64,000 nucleotides of DNA from Plecoglossus altivelis (lineage: Eukaryota; Chordata; Actinopteri; Osmeriformes; Plecoglossidae): assembly GCA_036571765.1 (NCBI GenBank), contig BROE01000009.1, positions 3,886,008-3,950,007 on the forward strand, given 5' to 3'. The stretch's first letter is position 1. Each line of letters begins with the position of its first letter. Under the pieces are notes generated by a model that ran no database searches, was not told where the DNA came from, and saw only the letters and a program-made list of their open reading frames with translations. A program made the translations under genes and the position numbers. Positions 1 to 12,683 of this stretch are shown piece after piece.

Positions 1-420
1 TCCCCCTCCATCTTCTAACCACGAACATCATCTCTCCTCCTCCCCCTCTCCATACTCGTCATTCCCTTTTGTTGTGTGGTATTCAGTGGCGATAGCTGGA
101 CTGCTCGCTTCTCTCTTGACTGTGCCTTCTTGGATATATATAATCCTCTCCAGATCTCTTCACTTCCTATCCTCTCCTCCTTCCTCACTCTCCCCCTTCC
201 CTCCCTCTCTCCACCACCTGCCCCCCACCCTCACTCTCGAACCCTTTCCACGAGTTTTGAGGGCCTCAACCGAGACCCATATCTAGGTCATCCTAGCGAT
301 GTGTCCTCATCCCTCTCGAGCTCCTCGTGCTCTTTATACTCGACTTGATGCGCACCGGTGCCTCTCTAACACAGAATCTATGCCCTCACGAATCTCGTCT
401 CATCTTGTCTCTCGGTAACC

Positions 421-706
421 TTTCCCTCTCGTTCCTCCTCTCTAACCAAATATCATCCCCTCTTCCTCCCTCTCCCTCTCCATACGCTGCCCCCTCCTCT
501 CTAACCAGAATCATCCATCCTCCTCTTCCTCGCTCTCCTCTCCATAACGCGACCCCCTCCTCTCTAACCAGAATCATCCATCCTCCTCTTCCTCCTCTCC
601 CTCTCCATGACGCTGCCTCCTCTCTAACCAGATCAATACCATCCTCCTCTTCCTCCCTCTCCTCCATACGCTGCCCCCTCCTCTCTAACCAGAATCACCC
701 GAACCG
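421..706. repeat. minisatellite, about 62-66 bp unit
   Basis: About four to five copies of a pyrimidine-rich unit, each containing TCTCTAACCAGAATCATCC or a close variant followed by CCTCCTCTTCCTC. The open frames across it on both strands simply translate the repeat. Confidence 0.8.
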
Positions 707-1217
707 TTTCACACGCACGTCTGATGTCGCCGGCCAAGAGACGTTCTCCTCGACCTGAATGTTCCCCGAGCACCAGGTGAAGTTGCCGCATTTGCCACAA
801 CCAGCCTTGCGCTTTTGGAACAACTTGAGTGAAGAAGTGGTGTCTGTGATGCAAAAAAAACAACAATGCATTTACGTCCTGCATGCTGCATGAACCCAGG
901 CCTGTGCTCAGCGATGAGAGGACCATTGTGACAGTGTTTATTCAGTCTGCTCTTTGTTTTTGACTCCAGTTACACTTCCTTCTCCTCAGAAAGCAGAAGG
1001 ACTGCCAGAAAACAATATGACAAAGACAGTGACACATTCTGCTGCCCACGTATTTCCAAAACTGGAAGTTTCGCCGAAATTCCACTTGAAAGAAATGAAT
1101 TATTGCCTTTTTAGTACGTAGAATGTCAGATAATGATACACAGAATGCAAATGGAGAGTGGTGGTGAGGAGAGGGAACTAATATGAACAAAGATGTTTAT
1201 GGTTTACCTGCTGGCTG

Positions 1218-1822
1218 ACGCTCTCTCCCTCCTCTCTCTCCTTTCTTCCCCTTCTCCTCTCTCCCCCTCTCTTCTGCACCCCTCCTCCCCTCTTCTTCAG
1301 CTGTTCTTACCCCTCCTTCCTCTCTCCTTTCTCACCCCTCGGTCCTCCCCTCTCTTCTCCTCTCTCACCCCTCTTTCCCTTCAATCCTCTCCCCTCTTCC
1401 CCTCTCTTTTCTCCCCTCTTCCCCCTCCTTCTCCTCTCTCTCCCCTCTTCCCCCTCTCTTCTCCTCTCTCCCTCTTCCCCTCTCTCTTCTCCTCTCTTCC
1501 CCCTTTTCTCTCTTTCTCCCCCCTCTTCCCCCTCTCCCCCCCTCCTACCCCTCTCTGCTTCCTCTCTACCCCTCTCTTCCCCCCTCTTTTCCCTTCTCTC
1601 TCCCCTTTACTTCCTTTCTCTTCTTTCTCTCTCCCCCCTCTTCCCCCTCTCTCTCCACTCCACCCCCCTTAGTTCTTTCTCCTACTTTCTCTCTTTCTCT
1701 CTCAACCTCTCCCTCTCTCCTCTCTCCCCACTCTTCCCCTCTCTCTTCTCCTCTCTCCCCACTCTTCCCCTCTCTCTTCTTCTCTCTCCCCCGTCTCCCC
1801 CCTCTTCTCTCTTCTCTCCAAT
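1218..1822. repeat. pyrimidine tract, about 600 bp
   Basis: Nearly unbroken C/T sequence on the + strand made of CTCTCCCCTCTTCCCC-like units. Mirror-symmetric polypurine-polypyrimidine DNA of this kind can form triplex (H-DNA). Long open frames here are compositional artefacts. Confidence 0.85.
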
Positions 1823-2396
1823 TTCCCAACACAATGGTTGTGGTTGTTTCTCCACACTGGCAGGCTAGTCAATGTGACAGAGAGCCAGCAGGGAGGAACA
1901 GATTACCTGAACACCCACACAGTGTAACCATTAACACAGAGGGACATTACAAACATACCAGAGTAGCTTGGAGTTCTACAGTTACAAACCCAAACAGCCT
2001 GTAGCAGTCTATCTGCATTTCCACAGCAACTTTTCATCGTTGTCGATTGGCAACAATTCTGTTGTGTTTCCGTATCGATCGCCACAAAACCTATGAATGT
2101 AACCGCGGTAAGTGAGTTGCATCATGTCGCCTCCTCTCTCCTCTCTCTCCCCCACTTTGAGTTTCTCTCCTCTTCTCCTCCTTCTCCTCCTTCTCACCGT
2201 ACTGTCTTCTCAGGAGGATCCTACGGTCATGTCAGAAATTGAGGAGGCAGATGCAGACGTCAACAGTCTGTCTCTCCCTCGGGAGACGTCTCTCAGCGTC
2301 TCACACAGATAAGAACACTCGACAAGTTCGATCTGATTGGGGATATTGTCATGTAGGCCTGTAAACCGTGCGCGTACTTAACTGCGTTGTACTTAT

Positions 2397-2465
2397 CTGC
2401 TAGCTCAGCGGTTAGAAGACTTGACTGCAGATCAAGCGATCACAGTTTCCAGTCCCTCCCTGTAC
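2397..2465 (+). repeat. possible tRNA-like SINE head
   Basis: TAGCTCAGCGGTTAGAAGA resembles a tRNA A box, and an anticodon-arm-like stretch and a degenerate B box (AGTTTCCAGTCCC) follow at roughly tRNA spacing. The 5' end of a tRNA is missing, so this is more likely a tRNA-derived SINE remnant than a tRNA gene. Confidence 0.35.
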
Positions 2466-2887
2466 TGTGTGTCGCCTGCACTCAAATAATGACATGAAAA
2501 AGAAAGTTATGATAAAAGACTGAAAACAATTACCTAACCAGGCTCTTGACCAACAACAGTTGGCTTATCAATAATTAACTCAACCTTGACAAGAGCGTTT
2601 CATCTCATTTGAATCAATCATACAGAAAGTCCCTCTGACCCGGTTGTAAACAATACCCTGGAGTTCCTGGGAGCGAGGGGAACAACGAGAGAGAACCTTT
2701 TTGAAAGGGCACTTCTTCTCTTTGCTTCTGTGAAATGCGATCGGGATCTTTAGAAGTTAGTTATGTCATGAACCTCCAATGATAATAGAGGTTTTGTCCA
2801 ATCTTTTCCTGAGATTAGAGCATAACACAGCAGAGTAAAGCACAACAGATAAGATTACTACTGACAATAGTAGAACAACATAATAGG

Positions 2888-3075
2888 TAGGGGAGGAAAG
2901 AGTGGGATGGGGCAGGAGAAGGCAGGATGGGGCAGGAGAGGGCAGGAGGGGGCAGGATGGGGCAGGAGAGAGAGGGATGGGGCAGGGGAAGGCAGGATGG
3001 GACAGGAGAAAGTGGGATTGGGCAAGAAGGGGCAGGATGGGGCAGGAGAGGGCAGGACAGAGAAGGGCAGGGCTG
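2888..3075. repeat. G-rich minisatellite
   Basis: Tandem GGGCAGGATGGGGCAGGAGA-like units on the + strand. The runs of three to four G could form G-quadruplexes. No gene is associated. Confidence 0.75.
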
Positions 3076-3253
3076 CAACAGCACACACAGTATCAGCAAA
3101 TCAGTATCAGTATCAGCAAATCAGTCAATGAAAGGAGACGAGAGAAGAATACTTTGAAAAGCGCTGGAAGCTGAACCACTCTTATCCTGCTGAAGCTTGG
3201 TTGCAGCTCTGGACCCAGGACAGCAGCCCCGGGCTTTGCTCATCCCAGAAGTA

Positions 3254-3508
3254 ACATGAGGCCCCTGAGGCTAGCCAGGGATGGACCATGAGGCCCCTGA
3301 GGCTAGCCAGGGATGGACCATGAGGCCCCTGAGGCTAGCCAGGGAGGACCATGAGGCCCCTGAGGCTAGCCAGGGAGGACCATGAGGCCCCTGAGGCTAG
3401 CCAGGGACAGACCATGAGGCCCCTGAGGCTAGCCAGGGATGGACCATGAGGCCCCTGAGGCTAGCCAGCGGACAGACCATGAGGCACCTGAGGCTAGCCA
3501 GCGGACGT
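3254..3508. repeat. minisatellite, about 30-34 bp unit
   Basis: About eight tandem copies of a unit containing GAGGCCCCTGAGGCTAGCCAG. Single-base and 2-3 bp differences between copies mark it as a typical minisatellite. Confidence 0.85.
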
Positions 3509-3944
3509 CACCGTGTCCAGACAGGGAAGAGGAAGGTGAGGAGAGGGGAAGAAAAAGACAAGAGGAAAGAAAGGAGAGAAGAAGAAAGGAAGGAGAGATG
3601 AGTGAGGGGAGGAGAGAGAGAAGTGATTATACGACAGGTAAAAGATAAGAAAAGTTCTCCTGTCTAAAAACCCTGTTTACCTTTCATTGAAACCGTTTGT
3701 CTTGGTAATATAACCCTGCACCGCACCCAACAGAGTGGGAAGTGTTTCTCTGACAAAACGTCAATACAGCCTGTTATACCTGGACTGTGGACAGAGTCAA
3801 ACACCTGCACTACACTTGACTATACTGATATTGAATTTTTTTTTAAATTGTTTTGACAGTATATTTTTATTAGGTGTGTGTTTTTACACTATACATCTCA
3901 CTTATTTTAAAGTATCATTTGCATAATTGCATACTTTTTCTCTC

Positions 3945-4017
3945 CTTCTGTGAAGCGCTTTGAGATGACACTTTTAAAGGCGCTATAGAAAATAAACTTT
4001 ATTATTATTATTATTAT
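3945..4017 (+). repeat. L2/SINE-like 3' tail with (ATT)n
   Basis: GAAGCGCTTTGAGATGACAC followed by AAAGGCGCTATAGAAAATAAA and then an ATT microsatellite. This matches the conserved 3' tail (GCGCTTTGAG...GCGCTATA) shared by L2-clade LINEs and SINEs that use their machinery in fish. The element body upstream is not recognisable. Confidence 0.6.
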
Positions 4018-6194
4018 CATCCTAAATCATCCCACGTTCTTATCATAATTTTGCCCAGAAACCTACAATGAGCTGTCTTATTGGTCTATTGCAGTTGTGT
4101 TGATCAGATAGCATCTTTGAACTGTACAAGTGCACGCTCACACACAGACACAGGATATTTGCATGCCTGTATCGCTCTGTAAATGGGGCAGTAATTATTT
4201 TGTCCTCCTTGCTAGACACACACTCATGTACACACCTGACCACACCCTCTGGGATGGGACTGCATGATGCCATTGAGAACGTTTGAAGAGAGCAATAGGC
4301 AGGCAGGCAGGTAGGTAGGTAGGCAGGCAGGCAGGCAGTAAAGTCAAGCAAATTAGAGCAGAGCAGAATTTCATTGTAAAAAGAATGGAACGCCCAGAAG
4401 GTAGGAGGACCTGAAAAACCAGCTGCAGTGAAATACTCAGCCACAACAGAGAGATAGAGAGAGCGATCGAGCTAGAGTGAGAGCAAGAGAGAGGGAAGGA
4501 GGGAGAAAGAGACAGAAAGAGAGAGAGAGTGAAAATAGCTAAGAGAAAGAGAGCACGAGAGACTGATATCACACAGCCCTCCCTCCTTCACACACGCTGC
4601 CACACGACCAGCTACCCGCCACCTCGCTGTTCCTCTAACAAGCTTTCTCATCCGTCCGTTTCCCACCCGGCCTGTGGAATACCTGGGAAGAAACCTGCTC
4701 CTCTCGCCGCCCTCCGCAGACCCCTCCCCCCCCGGCCGGCTGGGCCCTGACAGAGACGTGGACTATGCCCCCCTCAGGTGAGGGCGCGGGGGCCAGGTGT
4801 TGCTGACGCTCCTGCTGAGTGCGGGAACGGGATCCGACAGTCGATCGGGGACAGTTAGGTGAGCCCCTCTGCCCCTCTAGAACTCTCCGCTGCCTTTCTT
4901 CTTTCTCTCTTTTTTCTTTTCTCTCTCCTTCTGTCTACCTCTGGTCGCCCCTGACCAGATCCTGCTGTTGTTGTTGTCGACCCTCTCAGACTAGGTGTTG
5001 GTAGAAGGACGTGGGGGAAGGGGGGGATAGGTGGGAGCGGGGGGGAGATGTCGACAGGTGAGACTCAGGTGAAGAGGATTAGCTGACATTCCAGCTGATC
5101 TCCAACATGGCATCCAGCACTGCTGTTGTGCCACTGTAAAGGTCATCTGGCTGGAGTGAGATTGAAATTCCTTCCTCCCTCTCACTTTCTACCTTCCTTT
5201 ATCTCTCTCCCTCTCTGTGGCTGTGCTTGTGGAGGGATGTGTGGAATTGGTTTGGAGTTTGGGTTCAATGTTTAGGACAGGCTAAGTCAGGGTGATGAAA
5301 CTATTTTTCCTGAACAGCTTTGTTAGACTTGAAACACGTTTGAGAATTCTTCCATTCTTGTGGTCAGGTGTGTACATGTGTGTGTGTCTAGCAATTTTTG
5401 TATTCTATTGACTATATTTTACTTTGTTCAAATATGTGGATATCAGGTGTGGTCATGCCTTTATTACCATCTGAATTCTAGTTTGGTCAACACATGATGT
5501 GGCAACACAGGTAACTTGGTTTTCTTGCAAAGAAAATAATACGTTTAGACTCCAGAACTCCTGATCAAATTCAGCTGGTGGAAAAATCAATTTGCTGCTG
5601 TGAGGAAGTTTCCGCAAGATTCCACTTGCCATGAGGTCAAACAAGTCACCGGAAAAATGTGTAAAGGCTTCGTAAAATGAGTCAGTAGAACAATCATGAT
5701 GAATAATAGCATTCTCTGGTGTGTCTCTCCACCTTTTTGTGTCGCAGTTCTATAAATATCCCAGATGTGAGACAGGGTGATCAGAATAAAATGCTGAAAG
5801 ATCAATGTGCCGCTCAGTGTACAAAATACTTTACACACTGGCAGAGTGTGTAAAGTAGACTTCTCCTTAAGACTATTCTTTTACCAAGTGCCACATTTTA
5901 TTACTGTTTAGTTCAGAGTTCTTATAAAGTTATGAAGTTGTTATAAAGAGTTGTTGTAAAGTTGTTATAAAGAGTTGTTGTAAAGTTGCTATAAAGAGTT
6001 GTTGTAAAGTTGTTATAAAGAGTTGCCATTGCTCTTCATTCTTTTGGGTCACGTAAAAAAGCATGAAACATTCCTGTCGAATGTAAACCTTTGCTTGTCT
6101 TGAGGTCCCATGGAGAGTTTTAAACAGACACAACAATGTTGTTAATGGGAATAGGTATGGAAACGGTTTAAAGACAGCTGTAGAAAGTTAGAGG

Positions 6195-6390
6195 CAAGTG
6201 TGAGTGTGTGTGTGTGTTTGAGTGTGTGTGTGTGTTGGAGTGTGTGTGTGCTGGAGTGTGTGTGTTTGAGTGTGTGTGTGTGTGTTTGAGTGTGTGTGTG
6301 TGTTTGAGTGTGTGTGTGTGTGTTTGAGTGTGTGTGTGTTTGAGTGTGTGTGTGTGTTTAAGTGTGTGTGTGTGTGCGTGTGTGTGTGAA
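6195..6390. repeat. TG microsatellite and adjacent array
   Basis: (TG)n interrupted by TTGAG at regular spacing. Further downstream (6468-6588) is a short array of CAGTGTGCAG-type decamers. Confidence 0.85.
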
Positions 6391-8647
6391 CAGGTACATG
6401 TCAGTGTGACCCAGACAGCTCATTGATGTAATACCTCCTCACCCCCAGATGAGAAATGGAGCTAGCAGTTGCAGTGTGCAGTGTACAGTGTGCAGGATGC
6501 AGTGTGCAGTGTGCAGGGTGCAGTGTGCAGTGTGCAATGTGCAGTGTGCAGTGTGTAGGATGCAGTGTGCAGGATGCAGTGTACAGTGGCCTTGTTGACC
6601 TCTCTTTGATTGACTGCTTCAATATTGATCCATTCCTCCATTTGACTTAGGAAGCATATGGCTGTATGACTGTGTGTGCGTCTGTATGTGTGTCTGCGAG
6701 TCAGTGTGTCACTGCGTGTGTGCGTCTTCGTGACTGCACGATCCTGTGTGTCTGTGAGTAGTCTGTACGTGTCTGTGTGCAACACAAGTTAACAAGCGTA
6801 TTGTTTTCATGAGAATAGGAAACAGTTTTGTTCCTAAGAGTGACAGTCCATTCTCAGAAGTAAGCAATAAAGCCGTTTGTGTTTGCCCAGGGAAGCGGAG
6901 AGGATATTGAGATTGTCCCAAAGACAGACGTTGGCAGGTAGAACATCAAACATCGGTTGGAACTATGAGAGTTCAACAGGTTGCTTAGCGCTGCGCTCAC
7001 TGTCAACTTCCAGTTCCATTCTTTTTCCCCTCCTCAAACTGTATTGTTGTATCAACATTTATTCTTCAGCTCCAATACGACGTCCCTATTGCATGTGTGA
7101 CTAACCTAGGAAAATACAACAAAGTAATGGCTTTTCAATACCTGTCACCTCTGCAAATAGCCGACATGATAGATTGGTCATTAGGAATATGAAGCTCTTA
7201 ATGTTAAGTCAACAAGGGAGATGTGATGACGCAATATTTGCGATGGTGAAGTAAAACCCACAGCATTGGAACTGCGTGAAGCAGACGGCTCTATTAAGTT
7301 GATTTTTCTCAAGCCGTTTCTGCAATAAAAAAAGACACTAATCGTGGAGTTTGCTACTCCAAAAAAGTTTCTGATTCAATTCAACTCAACGATCATAGTT
7401 GTTCCCTTCATCTCCAGAACACTGTGACCTTCATTTGGAGCGCAAGGCATACGGCTACACATAAGTCCTGGCTGTCTAAGATCAGCGTATGAAACGCACC
7501 TTTGTCCTTGGCCGCATGGCCACCTGAAGCCTTTCTTAGTCATGTGATCTGGTTTGAGCTCTTTTCTGTCTGTTCTGGTGAAAGTCTATCTCCAATATAC
7601 CTGTTGTCCTATCTCTAACACCTCTCTAATGAATCTTCCTATCGTCTACGTGGTAAACTATAGCAGAGATTCGCTGGGCCACAGGCAGGCCACGGCCCAC
7701 TAGTGTCCCGCGAGGGGAGTACATGTGGGTCAGCCCAAAAAAACACGAAAATACAAAAAATGAATACATAGCAAAAATATTTGTATATATAGTTGGTTAA
7801 TCATTATTCAAATATTAGAAAGTGATATTTTGACGCGTTCACTTGAATATGCTGAACTATATCCGAAAAGTTTCGTAAGGTTGAAAGAATGTTCTGCTTT
7901 CTTCTGTCTTTCAGGGTTCCCTATCATCTCGTCTTTCAGATCAACTTTCACCATGTGAAAAGACAACTTTCGATTTTATTGTAAGCTTGAAATAGTTTGA
8001 GATTTCTTTCCGAATATAGGGTTGCATAATTGATGAGTACTTGACAAGGACTCTACTAAACTCACGCACGCAACTGGCCTATTCCCTCGTAGCATCCCGA
8101 AGTGAAAAATGAACTACCCCAAACTGAGCTTGACCTCTTGTGCCGCTGTCGTCTCGAACTGTGCCAGACATCTTTAAATCGGCCCGAAACAACGGGAGAC
8201 CGTTCGTTTCTACTCCTGTTTGTAAGGAACCCTGGACAAAATCATGGTTTGGACCACGGAAAATATTGGGCCTTTTTTTGGTTAGAAGCCAGCTTCAGTC
8301 ACATTTATTTTGGTGTACGATTCTGGATGTCTAATGCACTGCCTCGACAAGTGACGTTGTCTGTCAATTCCATGCCATTATCCGCCACAGGTTTGTTTTA
8401 TTTGTTAGTCTGCGACTATTTACAATGGAATTAGATTAGTCAGAAATAATGCCCTGCCACGATCTAATGACCTACCTACTTCTGTTAGCATTGACTTAAC
8501 AATTACTCAGGGGATTGTATTCACAGGGGCTGGAATAATGCAAAAAATATTGCTTGGCTTTGGCGCTTGGAAGTCTGTGTGTGTAGCTAATACCTATGTT
8601 TCCTTGCACTCTGTCTCTCATTACTCTCTTTCTTCTCCTCCTCTGGG

Positions 8648-8775
8648 TATGTGTGTGTGTGTGTATATATGTGTGTGTGTGTGTGTATATGTGTGTGAGT
8701 GTATATGTGTGTGTGTGTGTGTGTGTGTATGTGTGTGTGTGTGTATATGAGTGTGTGTCTGTGTGTGTGTGTGTT
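8648..8775. repeat. TG microsatellite
   Basis: (TG)n with TATA interruptions. The overlapping open frames on both strands are repeat translations. Confidence 0.85.
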
Positions 8776-9194
8776 CACTGCCCGGGCAGCAGCGATACGT
8801 AACTGTACAAAGAATGATCTTCCGTGTTCCAAGGTTTTCAGCTTTTTATAGCAGATGCAAATGTTGTTCCCTTTTGAAGCCTCTGCTGTGATTGTATTGA
8901 GCTCCCAGTTGCCTAAGAGACACTGTTGGCTCACTACTGTGACACAGAATAGGTGTGGGTGCTTGTGAGTGTGTATTCAGTCTATACTGCAGTCAGGAGC
9001 CTGTGTTCCCTAACGCTACTGTCCTGGGTGTGTCGTATACAGTGTCTGCATCTGTGTAGATTTATGATCCATCTCTGACTCACTCCTCAGGAGAGATAGG
9101 ATCGATGAGAAGATTCCCTCCAGCGCCGGTGAGAGACGGAGCCCAGCCCACACGTGCTCCCCGATGAGTCGCTGCCGTGGCGTCAAATGTAAAT

Positions 9195-9388
9195 CGATGT
9201 CATCACATCTTTGATGTCATCACATCTTTGATGTCATCACGTCTTTGATGTCATCACGTCTCTGATGTCATCACATCTTTGATGTCATCACGTCTTTGAT
9301 GTCATCACATCTTTGATGTAATTACATCTTTGATGTCATCACGTCTTTGATGTCATCACATCTTTGATGTCATCACATCTTTGATGTT
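9195..9388. repeat. 17-bp minisatellite with CRE/ATF-like palindromes
   Basis: Eleven copies of TGATGTCATCACATCTT with few changes. Each unit carries the palindrome TGATGTCATCA, one base from an ATF/CREB-type site. Four copies carry CACGTC instead of CACATC, which differ by one CpG transition. Whether it binds any factor is unknown. Confidence 0.85.
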
Positions 9389-10335
9389 TACACGCCCGTT
9401 CCCAGCTAGACAGGAAGTTGGGCCTTAACGAACATTCCTCGACCCCTGCTTTCTCCCTCAGACTGAGCTCCCTCCCTCCCTCCTCAGCACCGTTCCAACG
9501 CGACAGTATTCTCATCATTTGTTCCACACGCGAGATGCATAGCCTGTGTTTGCCCTGACTAGGACAACACCGGCCCTTAGAAGACATAGATTTGTGTTTA
9601 CCGAGTGATCACATCCAGCACTGACTGATAAGAAACAAACAGGAGGCCGCTTTCATCCAGTAGTAAACTGCAGATGCCCAGCGGCCACACCAGTAGACTG
9701 GGATACAGGCTTCAGAGGAACACTCTGTACCTGATCATGTGACCCACTGGGTCAGTCTTATTTCAGACAGCAGGGGTGGTTTGGGCTCCGGGCCAGCGCC
9801 TCGGGCAATGTTCCAGGCCAAATCCTGACATTACATGTCTTCTGGGTTTTAAAGTGAAAGCTTGGAGTTTGGTGAGCAGGGCTTCAAGCAGAACATCTAG
9901 GTTTGGTTCCTGTGAGTCCATTTGGCTTTTCAACTGCGTTAGGTCATCCCGTTCACTTGATGGTTCATCGTTCTACGTTAAATAGTAAAGTTCTCTTTTC
10001 TCAGGATAGTTTGATAGTATAGTTCTCTTTTCTCACGTAGTCTGATGATATAGTTCTCTATTCTCTTTGCCCATTGTCCCTTTATCTGTCTTGCCTGTCA
10101 TCTCTCTTATTCAGAATCTAACTTCCTTTCGTCTCTCTTCCTCTGGCATTGCAGCAGTGAGAGGAGAGCAGGGGCAGAGAATGTCTCAAAAGAATCTTTT
10201 CTAATGCTTTCCCTTTTGGTTTGATTAAACCTGTCTGATGACACCTTATCAGTGGGACAAGAGTCAAAGCTGCAGGAATGTGTGAATGCAGGTGACGAGG
10301 ATCTGCGTTGGTTTACTTGCAGGGCGCTGTTGAAG

Positions 10336-10897
10336 ATGCAAACGTCCACCGTCCTACCTACTGTGACCAATCACACGACAGTATTCTCCAACGTGACCTT
10401 CACCACCAAGTCCCAAGAACAAATCCTCACCCAGAGTAAGTCATCGCTGTGTGATCGTGAGTGACTGCGCACCTGGCCTACACTGGAAAACCACTCTTAG
10501 ATCTTCCACCAAGTGGATGACCGCCCCCCCCCCCTGCTACTCCCCCCTCCTTAACAAAGAAACAATCCTCACTCACATCGCTCTCTAACCCATGGATGTT
10601 GAAATCAATATGCTATTATGACTGTAGTTAAGATAAGCAGGACTTGTATAATATAACACCCCTGTGCGTCACTGCTTCTAATCAAGATGTACTGTGAGGG
10701 AGCGCCATCTGTTAACCCTTTCAATGACACGGGAACTGACAGACCCCTGGGCATACCAGCAAAGTTTGTCATCAGATTCAGTGTGGGATTATTTCTGATT
10801 GTGTCCCCCTGGTTCTTTCTCCCCCTCTCTCGACCTCTCTCTCTGTCTGTCTCTCTCTCTGCCTCTCTCTCCCCTTCTCTCTCTGCCTCTTTCTCTG

Positions 10898-10950
<53 letters not shown>

Positions 10951-12314
10951 GCCTCTCTCTCTCTCTGCATCTCTCTCTCTCTCACTGCCTCCCTCTTTGT
11001 CTGCCATTCTCTCTCCCTCTCTCTCTGCCTCTCTCTCTGCCTCTCTCTCCCCTTCTCTCTCTGCCTCTCCCTCTGCCTTTCTTTCCCTGTCTCTCTCTCT
11101 CTGCCTCTCTCTCTCTGCCTCTCTCTCTGCCTCTCTCTCTGCCTCTCTCTCTCTGCCTCTCTCTCTCCTTTTCTCTCTACCTCTCACTCTTTGCCTGTCT
11201 CTCTCTCTGCCTGTCTCTTTGTCTGCCATTCTCTCTCCCTCTCTCTGCCTCTCACTCTCTGCCTGTCTCGCTCTCTTTCTCTCCGCCTCTCTCTTTGTCT
11301 GCCATTCTCTCTCCCTCTCTCTCTGCCTCTCTCTCCCCTTCTCTCTCTGCCTCTCCCTCTGCCTCTCTCTCCCTGTCTCTCTCTCTCTGCCTCTCTCTCC
11401 TTTTCTCTCTGCCTCTCACTCTCTGCCTGTCTCTCTCTCTCTCTCTCTCTGCCTCTCTCTGTGTCTGCCATTCTCTCTCCCTCTCTCTGCCTCTCACTCT
11501 CTGCCTGTCTCTCTCTCTCTCTCTCTCTCTGCCTCTCTCTTTGTCTGCCATTCTATCTCTCTCTCCTACGCTCTCAGGTTCTGGGGCCATGATTGCTGTC
11601 ATTGTCATAGGAATCATCATCATTCTCGCCATTCTTCTTGTCACCCTGAAGACCTACAACAGGTCAGGCAGCATTCTTTATGGACGAGCCTCTCTGAGCA
11701 GGTGCCGGAGGTCAGGGGTAGGGATGAACAGGCACTCCTGCAGACAAGTCTGTCAAAGGAGGAGGCGTAGTTTAGTTTGCTTTATGTAGGAGGCGTGTTG
11801 GGTCAGTCCTTTGATGAGGTTTATGACACTTGTGGCAAAGTTTACGACATTTCTGACAGCATCTCCCTGACTGGAGAAGCTGTCTCCTCAAAAATATATC
11901 CACCGTCTGTTTTTTTGTATCAGCCCATCAGCCACCAAATACAAAGGTTAGTCATGATATCATGCAGAGTAAACACAGTCCAAACCAAGATGGGTGTTTT
12001 CTCTACGCCCCCCTAGGCGAACTCATGCTTCCAGAGTTCTGGGAGGAAGCTCCAAGCCCCGGCAGAAGAAGATGTCCTCTTCCACGGTCCAGACCAGCAC
12101 AGCCAACAGCAACAGGAGAGGGGGCATTGCTCTCGCTAACCGCGGCGCGGACAACGGATTCCGTATCCCTCGCGTGGACCTTCCCAGCATGGACGTCCAC
12201 AACGCGGAAACCCCGGGCAGCGTAGACAGCGTTAACAACTTAGAGCAGGTCAGCACGATCAGTGGCTCCACCGTGATCACCATCCATCAGACCCCTTCGC
12301 TTGGAGACACATAG
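10336..12314 (+). CDS. ncmap: NCMAP-like single-pass membrane protein (3 coding exons)
   Basis: The predicted protein has 160 residues from exons 10336-10435, 11578-11662 and 12017-12314, with GT-AG junctions and matching phases. The first coding exon follows an acceptor at 10321-10322, so a 5' UTR exon lies upstream. The N-terminus is short, Thr-rich and has several N-glycosylation sequons (NHT, NVT). A strongly hydrophobic helix of about 20 residues follows, starting SSGAMIAVIVIG and ending LKTYNR. The cytoplasmic tail is Ser/Asn-rich and ends in SLGDT. The SSGA(I/M)(V/I)A start, the helix and the K-x-YNR stop-transfer edge resemble mammalian NCMAP, a peripheral-myelin protein of non-compact myelin. 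The tail is longer than in mammals (102 residues). Function is inferred from that resemblance only; another small type I membrane protein is possible. Confidence 0.68.
10810..11570. repeat. CT-rich simple repeat abutting an acceptor
   Basis: About 760 bp of (CTCTCTGCCT)n and (CT)n filling the 3' part of the intron before the transmembrane exon of the NCMAP-like gene. It acts as a very long polypyrimidine tract up to the acceptor at 11577. Open frames on both strands are repeat translations. Confidence 0.9.
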
Positions 12315-12589
12315 CGACCACAGCTAAGGGCTAGCCAAAGACTAGGACGTTCAAGATGGCAACTTCACGCTGGGTAAACGAATTCAGCCAGAACAAAAAC
12401 GGTGTCGTCAGAAGACAAGGAGGCAGTGAGAAACGTTCTATCCAAGCAGAGATTTATGGATGGATTCTCTCCGTGAACGAACACTATTGTTCTGTTGATC
12501 ATAGTGTTGGGATTATAAAAGACCAGTCTGTGTATGCATGTCAACCGTGCCAACAACCAGCAGCTCTGCAAATTTGCCAGTGATGGGGA

Positions 12590-12626
<37 letters not shown>

Positions 12627-12677
12627 TTGCTTGTGTGTGTTGTTGAGAATGCCCCAAGGGCCCCAAGACCAACGTTG

Positions 12678-12683
12678 AATAAA
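12678..12683 (+). terminator. poly(A) signal, NCMAP-like gene
   Basis: AATAAA lies 364 bp after the stop codon. A second AATAAA is at 12896-12901. Either could end the transcript. Confidence 0.55.

Larger units (their letters stand above)
1..10322. other. repeat-rich region without supported coding exons
   Basis: I see no protein-coding exon that I can support here. Open frames in this stretch are short and lie mostly in pyrimidine tracts or minisatellites. The contents are listed separately: minisatellites near 0.4, 2.9, 3.3, 6.5 and 9.2 kb, a pyrimidine tract at 1.2-1.8 kb, TG microsatellites at 6.2 and 8.65 kb, and an L2/SINE-like tail near 4.0 kb. A GC-rich patch at about 4560-4800 ends in a good donor (CAG followed by GTGAGG at 4778) and could be a non-coding first exon of the gene at 10.3 kb, but nothing proves it. 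Confidence 0.6.

Noticed and set aside
2397..2465. tRNA gene
   Set aside because: The 5' acceptor stem is missing and the B box is degenerate; a SINE head is more likely.
9195..9388. Regular repeats that might suggest CRISPR
   Set aside because: Units are contiguous with no unique spacers, and the genome is eukaryotic. The same holds for the arrays at 29.3, 48.9 and 50.2 kb.
10687..11770. Long overlapping open frames of about 300 codons
   Set aside because: They are translations of (CT)n repeat (Leu-Ser strings) and overlap in several frames; only the short segment 11578-11662 is a real exon.
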